Shown here piece by piece: positions 45,992 to 55,166 of a stretch of 64,000 nt of DNA. The position numbers and the translations under genes were made by a program. The DNA comes from CAMDKS01 sp964402975 (GTDB lineage Bacteria; Bdellovibrionota_B; Oligoflexia; Oligoflexales; RGVZ01). Location of the stretch: positions 1-64,000 of the forward strand of contig CAYOEM010000002.1 of NCBI GenBank assembly GCA_964402975.1. Direction: 5' to 3'. How positions within the stretch are numbered: position 1 is the first letter of the stretch; each line of letters begins with the position of its first letter. The notes below the pieces were generated by a model, which had not been told where the DNA came from, made no database searches, and saw only the letters and a list, made by a program, of their open reading frames with translations.

Positions 45992-47056
45992 ATGCAGCTT
46001 GATCAAATTTTATCGGCAGCTGTTCGAGGCGGTGCTTCGGACGTGGTTCTAAAAACCGGTTGTCTGCCGCGTTTTCGCTACCGCGGTGAGCTTGTGGCGC
46101 CGGAGAACGGCGCTGTCATAACGCCGGAATTGATGTTGACATGGCTGCAAAAGCTCTTGCCGGAAAGTAAACGAGACCTTCGAAAGGAAAGAGATTTTGC
46201 TTATCAGACACCCGAAGGAAACCGGTTTCGGGTCAATGCATTTATGCAACGAGGCCTTATTACTGTGGTCGCTCGAGTGGTCCTGGGACACATCAGAAGT
46301 TTAGATGAGCTTCATTTACCAGCTGTTATTAGTAACCTAACGAAAGAGGCTCGAGGCCTAATCCTTGTCACAGGGGTTACAGGGAGCGGTAAGAGCACCA
46401 CGCTTGCGGCGATGATTGATCGTATTAACCGAACCCGACCCGCTCACATTTTGACAATTGAGGATCCAATTGAGTATCTGATCCGAGACGAGTTGTCAGT
46501 TGTCCAGCAACGGGAGATCGGTCTAGATACCGAATCATTTGAAACCGCCTTGAGAGCGGCCATGCGACAGAATCCAGATGTGATCATGATAGGCGAGATG
46601 CGCGATCGGGAGACTGTCGAAACGGCACTGCGGGCGGCAGAAACTGGGCATCTAGTATTATCAACCCTTCACACGTCCGATGCAGTTGAGTCACTTGGTC
46701 GTCTGACGGGCATGTTCTCGGGCGCAGCTGCGGATAATATTCGGCAATCAATTGCCCGAACCCTTAAAGCCGTCATTAGTCAGCGATTGGTTCCAAGGGC
46801 TGATGGTCGGGGGATGGTGGCTTCCGTTGAAATCATGGTGGTCAGCGGAGCAATCAAAGAGTTGATCCTGGAGGGAGCTGGTTTTTCAGGAATTAGGCAG
46901 CTTATTAGGGATGGGCGCGATACGTACGGCATGCAAACCTTTGATGACTCACTAGCAGGCCTTGTAACAAATGGCATGATCTCCAGGGGGGATGCTTTAA
47001 ATTTCGCAAGTAGTCGCCAGGAACTTGAACTTACTTTAGCAGGTGTTGGACAATAA
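45992..47056 (+). CDS. pilT: type IV pilus retraction ATPase PilT
   Basis: The protein is 354 aa. It has the N-terminal PAS-like region, Walker A GVTGSGKST at about 130, Asp box and Walker B MIGEMRDRETVE, the His box TLHTSDA, and RQLIRDGRDTYGMQTFDDSL near the C-terminus, as PilT. It powers pilus retraction for twitching, uptake or attachment. It starts 10 bp after the MraY-like gene. A small exported gene begins just after its stop. Confidence 0.93.
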   Translation: MQLDQILSAAVRGGASDVVLKTGCLPRFRYRGELVAPENGAVITPELMLTWLQKLLPESKRDLRKERDFAYQTPEGNRFRVNAFMQRGLITVVARVVLGHIRSLDELHLPAVISNLTKEARGLILVTGVTGSGKSTTLAAMIDRINRTRPAHILTIEDPIEYLIRDELSVVQQREIGLDTESFETALRAAMRQNPDVIMIGEMRDRETVETALRAAETGHLVLSTLHTSDAVESLGRLTGMFSGAAADNIRQSIARTLKAVISQRLVPRADGRGMVASVEIMVVSGAIKELILEGAGFSGIRQLIRDGRDTYGMQTFDDSLAGLVTNGMISRGDALNFASSRQELELTLAGVGQ

Positions 47057-47084
47057 AAGAGCAACTTTACCCTGCGAGGTGCCT

Positions 47085-47528
47085 ATGAAAACTCTAAATC
47101 GGATGCTGCTTGCGGCAGTCGTTGTTATTGGCGCCGGCTCTATGGCTTCAGGCTTACTGATGGCCGCCCAGTTTCCAGTGGAGCAGATGCCTATTGGGTC
47201 CGAGGTGACAATCCCGCCTACAGCAAGGACCACGGCCCCGTTGGGTGCAAGAATCAAAGTCACTAGCACGGACTCTCCACAGACTATTCGCATCACACCG
47301 ATAGGAAACGGCTCCACGTTTGCGGCGCCAATTAAGGTGGCTATTTTTGATAAGAATCAAGATCGCGTAAAATATGTGACCGTTAATCCCAACGAGCCAT
47401 TTTTGTACAGTTTTAAAGGTTTATCGACGATCGCCATACAGCCATCGTTAGCCAAGGGGCACGCAAATTTGGCGGGTGGTATTCGCATGCAGATTGAGAG
47501 TGATAGGGCCGTAACGCTCGCTCGTTGA
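47085..47528 (+). CDS. small exported protein
   Basis: The protein is 147 aa. A signal peptide or anchor (residues 6-28) is followed by beta-like sequence (IGSEVTIPPTARTTAPLGARI, ending ESDRAVTLAR). No Cys and no recognised domain. ATG 47085 has GCGAGGTG upstream; the longer frame from 47043 overlaps pilT and reads poorly. Being only 28 bp after pilT, it may be co-expressed, but no pilus role can be shown. Confidence 0.6.
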   Translation: MKTLNRMLLAAVVVIGAGSMASGLLMAAQFPVEQMPIGSEVTIPPTARTTAPLGARIKVTSTDSPQTIRITPIGNGSTFAAPIKVAIFDKNQDRVKYVTVNPNEPFLYSFKGLSTIAIQPSLAKGHANLAGGIRMQIESDRAVTLAR

Positions 47529-47589
47529 TTCTAGCTGACCTCACATGGTACGGTGAAGCTTCGTATTAAAGCCTCTGCAAACCGAAACC

Positions 47590-48594
47590 ATGGTGGTGCG
47601 TTTGTCGTTAATTAGAATCTTTTTTTTGATTTTAGCGCTCGCAGCAGTCTCTGACCCAGCCCACTCGGAAGGCTTTAAGGTCGGACTTGTGCTGGATAAA
47701 GCTGGAAAAGATGACCAAAGTTTCAACGCATCAGCGTTTCGTGGTGCTCAGCGCGCTGAAAGACAGCTGAATGTGATTGTTAAGACCGTTGAGGTAAAGG
47801 ACGCCGCATCGTCTGAGAGCATGATGCGAGCCCTTGCTGGGCGTCGGTTTGATTTGATTATTGCTGTAGGTTTTAGTCATGCGGGAGCGGTTAAACGCGT
47901 AGCACCAGCATTTCCGAATCGATCGTTTGTCATTATCGATAGCGAGATCAAACAGCCGAATGTTACCTCAGTGATGTTCGCAGAACATGAGGGATCTTTT
48001 CTAGTGGGTGCCATGGCGGCGCTTGCTTCAAAGACAAAAAATGTGGGTTTTATTGGCGGCATGGATATCCCCTTGATTCGGCGTTTTGCACTGGGTTACG
48101 AGTCAGGCGCCAAACACGCAGTTCCCACCATAAAGGTTCAGTCGGCTTACATCGGGATTACCGGAGATGCTTTTAATAATCCGCCAAAAGCCAAAGAGCT
48201 CGCTTTATTGCAGAACTCGGAGGGAGCTGACGTCATCTTCCATGCAGCCGGGTCCTCGGGGGCGGGTTTATTTGATGCGGCCGAGGAGAAGAAATTTCTG
48301 GCGATTGGCGTTGATAGCAATCAAAACGGCGTTAAACCGGGAAGAGTGTTAACTAGTCTGGTAAAGGCCGTTGATGTCGGAGTGTTTGACGCAATAAAAT
48401 TGGCTGTTGATAAGATGTTGCGAGGCGGCGAGACCGTCTTTCATGGATTTAGTTCAGGCGGTATAGAGATGGCCGTGGATCAAAATAACCGGGCGCTATT
48501 GACGGACGACATGCTGAAGCAAGCCGACTTAATTAAAGCAGGCATCATCAATGGCTCAATCAAAGTTCCAGATTACTATTTTAGAGCAAAGTAA
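47590..48594 (+). CDS. BMP-family nucleoside-binding protein
   Basis: The protein is 334 aa. A signal peptide ends AHS near residue 26, with no lipobox, so it is a soluble periplasmic protein. KVGLVLDKAGKDDQSFNASAFRGAQ (BMP/PnrA opening), VGFIGGMDIPLIRRF, HAAGSSGAGLFDAA and AIGVDSNQNG fit the BMP family, which binds purine nucleosides for ABC import. The following three genes encode the ATPase and two permeases with the same orientation. GGTGGTG start context is weak. Confidence 0.92.
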   Translation: MVVRLSLIRIFFLILALAAVSDPAHSEGFKVGLVLDKAGKDDQSFNASAFRGAQRAERQLNVIVKTVEVKDAASSESMMRALAGRRFDLIIAVGFSHAGAVKRVAPAFPNRSFVIIDSEIKQPNVTSVMFAEHEGSFLVGAMAALASKTKNVGFIGGMDIPLIRRFALGYESGAKHAVPTIKVQSAYIGITGDAFNNPPKAKELALLQNSEGADVIFHAAGSSGAGLFDAAEEKKFLAIGVDSNQNGVKPGRVLTSLVKAVDVGVFDAIKLAVDKMLRGGETVFHGFSSGGIEMAVDQNNRALLTDDMLKQADLIKAGIINGSIKVPDYYFRAK

Positions 48595-48600
48595 AGCGAG

Positions 48601-50193
48601 ATGACTGGTTCTCTAAAAACAAATGAGCAGGCCATGATCGAGTTCAAAAATGTCTCGAAAAGGTACGCGAACATTCTGGCTAATGACAATCTTTCTTTTC
48701 GTGTGGCGAAGGGGCAAATCCACGCAATTATAGGCGAGAATGGCGCAGGGAAAACCACGGCCATGAAGCTGCTTTTTGGTCTCGAAAAGGTAACTAGTGG
48801 GGAGATTTTGTTTAACGGATGTCCAAAGCCTTGGTCCGGACCAAAGGGCGCCCTAGCTCATGGTGTTGGCATGGTGCATCAGCATTTTATGCTGTCGCAG
48901 TCGCATTCCGCTCTCGATAATGTTTTGCTCGGAAGTGAATTTGGAGAGAATTCGACGGGCGGTATTCTTTCGGGATTCAGAATGATTGACCGAGAATCTG
49001 CAGCACGACGCCTTGTGACGTTAGGCGAAGAATTAGGTTTCGATATCCCCTGGGGCAGTCTCGTTGGTGGTCTTCCCGTGGGAATTCAACAGCAATTGGA
49101 AATTATGAAGCTGGTTTGGGCTGGCGCTGACGTCATGATATTTGATGAGCCAACTGCTGTGCTGCCCCCGCCCGAGATAGAGAAATTCCAGAAGCTTTTG
49201 AAAAAGCTGGCAGGCCGCGGCAAAACAATTATTGTCATCACGCACAAATTAAAGGAAGTAAAAGAAGTGGCTGATCAGGTCACAATCTTTCGACGAGGCC
49301 GATCAGTAGAGACCCGTGACATCTCTGAACTCACAATTCAAGACATGGCAGACCGCATGGTGGGAAGGCATGTATTGTCGGAAGCATTGCCCCGATTATT
49401 AGTGGAGCCTACGGAAGCCGTTGTACACGTAGAGAATCTTTCAGCGCGCTCAAGGTCAAATTTAAGGCTTCTAGAAGACATAAACCTGAATGTGAAAAGT
49501 CATGAAATTGTCGGATTAGCCGGAGTTGAGGGTAGCGGTCAGCTGGAACTAGTGAATTTCATCTGTGGTCCAAGCGAGTACCGGAAAAGAAATTACGTGG
49601 ATAGCGGCAGTTTTAAACTGTTTCAAAAAGATGCCCGAGATATGTCCAGGTCCCAATTTCGACGGGGTCCGGTTGGCATAATACCGTCTGATAGACTTTT
49701 GGAGGCAGTTTTATCGGACGAAAATCTTGTAGAAAATGACATGCTTGGGCATGATTATGAATTTGCAGCATCGGCGTTTCCTCGTAATTTATTTCTTCGT
49801 CGAAGTGAGGCCAGGTCTAAGCTTGCTTCTAGGCTAGATGAGTTTGATGTACGCCCTAATGATCCCGACAGGGTCATAGGAAGTTTCTCCGGCGGTAATC
49901 AACAGAAGTTTGTCATGGCCAGAGAGCTTACTAGGCGGCCAAAGCTCATCATTTGCGGAGAACCAACTCGTGGTGTTGATGTAGGATCGATTGAACGCAT
50001 TCATCGCGAGATTCTTAGGTTTCGAGACGAGGGCGCGGCTATTTTGCTCATTTCTTCGCAGCTAGACGAGCTGATGGCCCTATCTGACCGAATTTGTGTG
50101 ATGTTTCAAAGGTCTATTGTCGCCGAGTACAAACGGGCTGATTTTTCTGAAAGGGCCATAGGGCGTGCTATGGGTGGGGGGCATCCATCCTGA
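48601..50193 (+). CDS. duplicated ABC ATPase of nucleoside importer
   Basis: The protein is 530 aa, with two ABC domains as in sugar/nucleoside importers of the BMP type. The first has Walker A GENGAGKT, MVHQHFMLSQ and FDEPTAVLPP. The second has a changed Walker A (GVEGSGQ), which is common in this class, then FSGGNQQKF and GEPTRGVDVG. The ATG at 48601 or 48634 (MIEFKNVSK) could be the start; 48601 is 6 bp after the binding-protein stop. It couples to the permease genes that follow. Confidence 0.93.
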   Translation: MTGSLKTNEQAMIEFKNVSKRYANILANDNLSFRVAKGQIHAIIGENGAGKTTAMKLLFGLEKVTSGEILFNGCPKPWSGPKGALAHGVGMVHQHFMLSQSHSALDNVLLGSEFGENSTGGILSGFRMIDRESAARRLVTLGEELGFDIPWGSLVGGLPVGIQQQLEIMKLVWAGADVMIFDEPTAVLPPPEIEKFQKLLKKLAGRGKTIIVITHKLKEVKEVADQVTIFRRGRSVETRDISELTIQDMADRMVGRHVLSEALPRLLVEPTEAVVHVENLSARSRSNLRLLEDINLNVKSHEIVGLAGVEGSGQLELVNFICGPSEYRKRNYVDSGSFKLFQKDARDMSRSQFRRGPVGIIPSDRLLEAVLSDENLVENDMLGHDYEFAASAFPRNLFLRRSEARSKLASRLDEFDVRPNDPDRVIGSFSGGNQQKFVMARELTRRPKLIICGEPTRGVDVGSIERIHREILRFRDEGAAILLISSQLDELMALSDRICVMFQRSIVAEYKRADFSERAIGRAMGGGHPS

Positions 50194-50240
50194 GTCAGCC
50201 ATCAAAAAAAAATAGTTTAATTACAAACGGGTTTGTTGAA

Positions 50241-51275
50241 TTGCTATGGGTGGTCTCCGCGCTATTGGTGGGGCTTGGATGTGGGGGCGTTGTGGCATGG
50301 AGTGTAGGTGAGAGCCCCCTGCATGTAATTAAGATCATTTTTGAAGGGGCTTTTGGCACTTCTTATGATGTAGGGATGGTCATCTATTTTACAACTATTT
50401 TGCTTTGCACAGGACTTGCCGTCGCTCTTCCTCTGCAGTGTGGGAATTTCAACATAGGCGCAGAGGGCCAAACCTTGGTGGGTGCTTTTGCTGCTGGGTT
50501 AGTTGGTGCGTATGGTCCGTCAACGTGGTCCAGCGGATTGTCAATTATTTTGGCGATGACCGCTGCCATTTTGGCTGCCGGGTTGTGGGGTGGATTTTCT
50601 GCAGCTATCAGGTCTTTTAAAGGCGGTCACGAAGTCATTAGTAGTATTATGCTAAACTTTATCGCCGCAGGAATAACCAGTTGGCTCGTTATTGCCTTTT
50701 TTCAAGCTAGTGACAGCCAGATTCCGGAAACGAACACGATCAAATCAAACTACCAGCTCGTAAGATTTTCCATGTTTGACGGGGCGCCCGCGACCATGGT
50801 CATACTTCTGTCTTTATGTGTGATTTTTCTGTTCTGGATTTTTTTAGACAAGACGCGCTGGGGTTTTCAAGTGAAGGCTATTCGGCAGTCACCCGCTGCT
50901 GCTGCCACGGCAGGTTACAACTCAAATTTAGCGATGTTTTGGGTGTTTACCGTGGGTAGTTCGATGTGCGGGATTGCCGGAGCTGTGATGGTGCTTGGTG
51001 AGTCTTGGCGCTTTCGACTAGAGATTAGTGATGGTTTCGGTTTCCTTGGTATCCCGGTCGCGTTGCTTGGTCGCGGGCGACCTTTAGGATTAGTTTTAGC
51101 GGCCTTTTTGTTCGCCAGCCTCCATCATGGATCGATGCTTCTTGACATTGAGTCGACTAAAGTTGGGAGAGATGTGGCTCAGGTGATTGAGGCGCTTATT
51201 GTGTTGTCAGTCGTGAGCGTTCCGCCTTTGCTGCGACTGTTGAGGGCGAGATTTTTAAGTGGGTTACACGCATGA
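50241..51275 (+). CDS. nucleoside ABC permease, first subunit
   Basis: The protein is 344 aa from TTG 50241, with about eight membrane helices. GNFNIGAEGQTLVGAFAAG and EVISSIMLNFIA match the BMP-importer permeases. No ATG lies before the first helix. The frame stays open to CTG 50190, which overlaps the ATPase stop (CTGA) and follows a GGGGGG run by about 8 bases; that start would add a normal polar N-terminus (SQPSKKNSLITNGFVEL). The true start is thus unclear. Confidence 0.9.
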   Translation: MLWVVSALLVGLGCGGVVAWSVGESPLHVIKIIFEGAFGTSYDVGMVIYFTTILLCTGLAVALPLQCGNFNIGAEGQTLVGAFAAGLVGAYGPSTWSSGLSIILAMTAAILAAGLWGGFSAAIRSFKGGHEVISSIMLNFIAAGITSWLVIAFFQASDSQIPETNTIKSNYQLVRFSMFDGAPATMVILLSLCVIFLFWIFLDKTRWGFQVKAIRQSPAAAATAGYNSNLAMFWVFTVGSSMCGIAGAVMVLGESWRFRLEISDGFGFLGIPVALLGRGRPLGLVLAAFLFASLHHGSMLLDIESTKVGRDVAQVIEALIVLSVVSVPPLLRLLRARFLSGLHA

Positions 51276-52153
51276 CGGACTTTTCAGGAATATTGGATCT
51301 GACGTTTGCAGTCCTGCGATGTAGTTCACCACTTGTGTTTGCAGCTCTAGCAGGTCTTTACAGCGAGAGAAGTGGTGTCATTCAGATCTCGTTAGAAGGA
51401 TTTATGTTGGCCGGCGCTTTTTCGGCGGCTTCCTTTGCCAGTCTGCTTGGATCAGGCGCGCATGGTATGATTCTAGCAAGTGTCACGGGCCTATTTTGTG
51501 CCGTGTTTTATGGCTTTCTGGTCATTACGTTAAAGGTTGATCAGATCATCGCTGGTACGGTCATTAATATGCTAGCCTGGGGTGGAATACCCATAATATC
51601 CAAAGGGGTTTTTGGCTCCAGCGCGTCCACGCCTGTTTTAGATATAGCAGAGCGCTTGCCCAGCTGGTTTCCCGTGATTTTCGCCCTGACAATTGCGTTG
51701 CTTACAGTGTCGCTGTTCAAGCGCACAGCGCTAGGATTATGGTTATCGTTTGCCGGTGAGAAGCCGGAGGCTCTCAAGTCCGTTGGCGTAAGCGTTGTTC
51801 GATTACGATGGTTTGCAGTTTGCATAAGTGGTGTTCTGGCAGCAATAGGTGGCGCGGCGTTGTCAGTCAGTCTGTCGTCCAGTTATACTCGCAATATGAC
51901 GGCTGGACGGGGTTTTATGGCCCTGGCAGCGTTGATTCTCGGTAAATGGAGACCTAAGGAGACGTTATTGGCATGCCTGTTTTTCGGCGCATCGGATGTT
52001 CTTCAGATGCGTCTACAGGGTGTATCATTACCAGTGTTAGGAGTTATACCGAATCAGCTGATTCAGGTTCTTCCCTATGCGTTCACACTGTTTTTGCTGA
52101 CTGGAATTGTTGGTCGAAGTCAGGCCCCAGCAAAGCTAGGACAACCCCTTTGA
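51272..52153 (+). CDS. nucleoside ABC permease, second subunit
   Basis: The protein is 293 aa with about eight membrane helices. LYSERSGVIQISLEGFMLAGAF and QIIAGTVINMLAWG are standard for the second BMP-importer permease. Its ATG overlaps the TGA of the first permease, so the two are coupled. It ends 35 bp before the stop of the convergent purA. Confidence 0.92.
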   Translation: MTDFSGILDLTFAVLRCSSPLVFAALAGLYSERSGVIQISLEGFMLAGAFSAASFASLLGSGAHGMILASVTGLFCAVFYGFLVITLKVDQIIAGTVINMLAWGGIPIISKGVFGSSASTPVLDIAERLPSWFPVIFALTIALLTVSLFKRTALGLWLSFAGEKPEALKSVGVSVVRLRWFAVCISGVLAAIGGAALSVSLSSSYTRNMTAGRGFMALAALILGKWRPKETLLACLFFGASDVLQMRLQGVSLPVLGVIPNQLIQVLPYAFTLFLLTGIVGRSQAPAKLGQPL

Positions 52154-52188
52154 AGTGACGTTTGATGCGTATCGGCTAAAGGAAGCCT

Positions 52189-53475
52189 TTAGCGCGTAAG
52201 CATTTCTTCCCGACCCGGTCCAGTACCGACCCACATGATCCGGGTGTTTGTGTGTCGCTCTAATGCCAAGAGGTAGTTTTTTGCATTGGTTGGAATTTGA
52301 TCGATGGATCCCGACTTAGGCATGTCTTCCGACCACCCAGGCAGCGTGATGTAGACAGGCTCACATTTTGCCAAAACATTTGCGTCCCATGGGAAGTCGT
52401 CGATTTCGCCAAGTTCCGGGTGCTTATACTTGACGCAAATTTTTAATTCCTTTAAGCCTGTCAATATATCCATTTTGTTTATAATCACGCCGTCGAATCC
52501 ATTGACCGCAGCGCTGTAGCGAAATGCAACGGCATCAAACCACCCGCAGCGTCTCGGTCTGCCAGTTGTGGCGCCGAATTCATTTCCTTTTTTTGCGATA
52601 TCTGCGCCAACGTCGTCGTGTAATTCGGTGGGGAATGGACCACTACCGACTCGTGTGACATACGCTTTAGCAATTCCATATACATTGGTGACAGCTTTGG
52701 GTGACAGGCCAATACTGCTGCAAGCTCCAGCAGCTGCCGTGCTGCTAGAAGTTACGAACGGATATGTTCCATGGTCCAAGTCGAGAAGTGTGCCTTGTGC
52801 GCCTTCTAGTAAAAGTCGTTTCCCCGCCCGCAAGTGCTGTCTTAGTCTAGTTTCCGCGTCACAAACGAACGGTGCAATCTGTGGAGCAGATAAGTGAAAT
52901 TCATCCCAAGTGGCTTTTTCTGATTCGTAGTGTCTTTTGAAAGCAGGATCGGACGCCGCCATGTCGTCTATCCAAGTGGTCCTCGCCTTGTCATCGATAT
53001 AGTGTCCCATTCTTAATCCAGTGCGACTGGCTTTTTCGGAATAGGTTGGTCCGATGCCTCTTTTTGTCGTGCCTATGGGCGTCGAGGACTTTGATTCTCG
53101 CGCGCCATCCAGGTGAATGTGCCAAGGAGTGATGACATGAGCGCGGGCAGAAATCCAAAGGTTTTCCGGAGTAATTTTCACAGGAATAACTCTGGAATCA
53201 GTCGAAGCAGACGTCATTTTTCTTATCTCATTAACTAATCCGACGGGGTGAATCACGACCCCTGCCGCCATAGCAGAGATGAGGTTTTTTTGAAAAACCC
53301 CGCTTGGGATCTGGTGAAGCACATACTTGACGCCACCAATCCATATCGTATGCCCGGCATTATTACCGCCCTGATATCTAACAACGATGTCAGTTTTTTC
53401 GGCAAGGACGTCAACCCATTTGCCCTTGCCTTCGTCGCCCCATTGCGCGCCCACGACAACGTTCACTTGACTCAT
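52189..53475 (-). CDS. purA: adenylosuccinate synthetase
   Basis: The protein is 428 aa, the usual length. It has the GTP-binding GAQWGDEGKGK at about 8-18, NAGHTI, TTKRGIGP, and GRPRRCGWFDAVA. It forms adenylosuccinate from IMP, aspartate and GTP, the first step to AMP. ATG 53475 gives the standard N-terminus; ATG 53493 would add six residues. It is divergent from purB and convergent to the nucleoside importer, so a purine module is likely. Confidence 0.97.
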   Translation of the reverse strand: MSQVNVVVGAQWGDEGKGKWVDVLAEKTDIVVRYQGGNNAGHTIWIGGVKYVLHQIPSGVFQKNLISAMAAGVVIHPVGLVNEIRKMTSASTDSRVIPVKITPENLWISARAHVITPWHIHLDGARESKSSTPIGTTKRGIGPTYSEKASRTGLRMGHYIDDKARTTWIDDMAASDPAFKRHYESEKATWDEFHLSAPQIAPFVCDAETRLRQHLRAGKRLLLEGAQGTLLDLDHGTYPFVTSSSTAAAGACSSIGLSPKAVTNVYGIAKAYVTRVGSGPFPTELHDDVGADIAKKGNEFGATTGRPRRCGWFDAVAFRYSAAVNGFDGVIINKMDILTGLKELKICVKYKHPELGEIDDFPWDANVLAKCEPVYITLPGWSEDMPKSGSIDQIPTNAKNYLLALERHTNTRIMWVGTGPGREEMLTR

Positions 53476-53783
53476 GGATTTAGCGGCCCTCATGCAGATA
53501 AATGAAAACGATTGAAGCGATTTAGTTAATTCACCAAATTGTCAGCCTACACAATTTCTAAAGTTGCGGTCGCCTTTATTCAAGCCCTAGATGCTCCGTC
53601 ATTTAGAATTTAACAAAGTGATTAAAAAGTAATCAGAATAGGCCGAATTTCTCTCGTTCATAGGAGAAAATTTGACTATGGTGGCTCGGTCGATTCATTT
53701 GGCTGGCAGGTGGTTAGGGCTTCGCTCATTTATGAAAATTTCAGCCAAATAGTCCTGCCAGCAATTTTCAAGGGAGCGTCCGC
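53476..53783. other. purA-purB divergent intergenic region
   Basis: About 308 bp with no ORF. The middle is AT-rich. TTGACT at 53672-53677 is a possible -35 toward purB, but no good -10 follows. The last 90 bases contain the competing stems listed separately. Confidence 0.5.
53698..53775 (+). promoter_or_regulatory. foldable purB leader with two exclusive stems
   Basis: GCTGGCAGG (53702-53710) pairs perfectly with CCTGCCAGC (53754-53762). The overlapping TTTGGCT (53698-53704) pairs perfectly with AGCCAAA (53743-53749). Only one can form at a time, and the longer stem ends about 8 bases before the ribosome site AGGGAG. It does not match a riboswitch class I know. Confidence 0.45.
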
Positions 53784-55166
53784 TTGGATAGTCAAAAAAT
53801 CAACGCGATAAGTCCTCTGGATGGACGTTACTATGCCCAACTTGAGGATTTATCGTCCGTCGTTAGTGAGGGTGCTTTAATAGGCTACCGCCTTAGGGTT
53901 GAGGCCCATTGGTTGCTTCACCTGGCGAGCTTCAAAGATATCGGTCTTTTGCTTGCGCCCAGGGTCCAGAAAGAGCTGATGGCTATATCGGCCGGGACAC
54001 TTCCTGCCGAAGCAGCCATTGAAATCAAAGATATCGAAAAAGACACCAACCATGACGTCAAAGCAGTTGAGTACTGGTTGCGTCGCCGGTTAGCGGACGC
54101 TGGCGCCGATGACAAGACTCTCGCCCATATCCATTTTGCCTGTACGAGTGAAGACATCAATAATGCCGCCTACGGCCTAATGCTGAGAGACTTGCGCAGC
54201 GACATCTTGATTCCTGTGCTGTCTGATCTTCATTCTCAGTTAGCGGCACTCGCGGAACATGAATCGAGTACTCCGATGCTGTCTAGAACGCATGGCCAAA
54301 CAGCGACTCCGACGACGCTTGGTAAAGAAATGGCTGTCTTTGCCTACCGAATTAGCCGACAAATTGGCGCATTAAAAAAGCAGCCAATTCTGAGCAAGTT
54401 TAATGGTGCTGTGGGCAATTACAACGCCCATCAGGCAGCTTGTCCTCATGTGGATTGGGTGGCTGTATCCAAGGTATTTATAGAAGATCGTTTGCAACTC
54501 GTGTGGAATCCTTTAACCACCCAGATTGAAAGTCATGATTCACTCGTGGAATACATGCAAACCGTGAACCTGCTAAACTCAATTCTGATTGGTTTCTGCA
54601 GGGATATGTGGGGCTATATTTCGCTGGGTTATTTTGCTCAGAAAGCGCTTGAGGGTGAAGTCGGGTCGAGCACGATGCCGCACAAAGTTAATCCGATATA
54701 CTTCGAGAATGCGGAAGGTAATCTTGGCTTAGCAAACAGCATCTTGCGGCATTTTGCAGAAAAGCTGCCGATTAGCCGTTGGCAACGAGACCTCTCGGAT
54801 TCAACAGTTCTTAGAGCCACCGGGACGGGAGTTGGGCACTCCGTGTTAGGTTACTCGAGTATTCTTAGAGGTTTAAAACGGGTTGCCGTCAATAAATCCG
54901 TTATCCAAAATGATCTTGCAGATGCATGGGAGGTGCTGGCGGAGCCAGTCCAGACCGTGATGCGACGATACGGGATTGTGGACGCCTACGAAAAGCTCAA
55001 AACAGCAACCCGGGGTTCCGGTGTTGTGACAAAAGATATGATTCACGTTGCAATCGATAACTGCGGTGAAATTCCTTTGGACGTCCGTAGCACCATGAAA
55101 GCCTGGACCCCATCCAATTACATCGGTCTGGCGTCCCGGCTGGCCACGGAGTTTGCGAAAAAATGA
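53784..55166 (+). CDS. purB: adenylosuccinate lyase
   Basis: The protein is 460 aa, close to the E. coli type. ISPLDGRYYAQLEDL at the start, HGQTATPTTLGKEM, and the superfamily signature GSSTMPHKVNP are seen. It splits adenylosuccinate to AMP and SAICAR to AICAR. The start is TTG 53784 with AGGGAG about 8 bases upstream. The stop overlaps the lpxD ATG (ATGA). A leader with alternative stems lies just upstream. Confidence 0.96.
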   Translation: MDSQKINAISPLDGRYYAQLEDLSSVVSEGALIGYRLRVEAHWLLHLASFKDIGLLLAPRVQKELMAISAGTLPAEAAIEIKDIEKDTNHDVKAVEYWLRRRLADAGADDKTLAHIHFACTSEDINNAAYGLMLRDLRSDILIPVLSDLHSQLAALAEHESSTPMLSRTHGQTATPTTLGKEMAVFAYRISRQIGALKKQPILSKFNGAVGNYNAHQAACPHVDWVAVSKVFIEDRLQLVWNPLTTQIESHDSLVEYMQTVNLLNSILIGFCRDMWGYISLGYFAQKALEGEVGSSTMPHKVNPIYFENAEGNLGLANSILRHFAEKLPISRWQRDLSDSTVLRATGTGVGHSVLGYSSILRGLKRVAVNKSVIQNDLADAWEVLAEPVQTVMRRYGIVDAYEKLKTATRGSGVVTKDMIHVAIDNCGEIPLDVRSTMKAWTPSNYIGLASRLATEFAKK

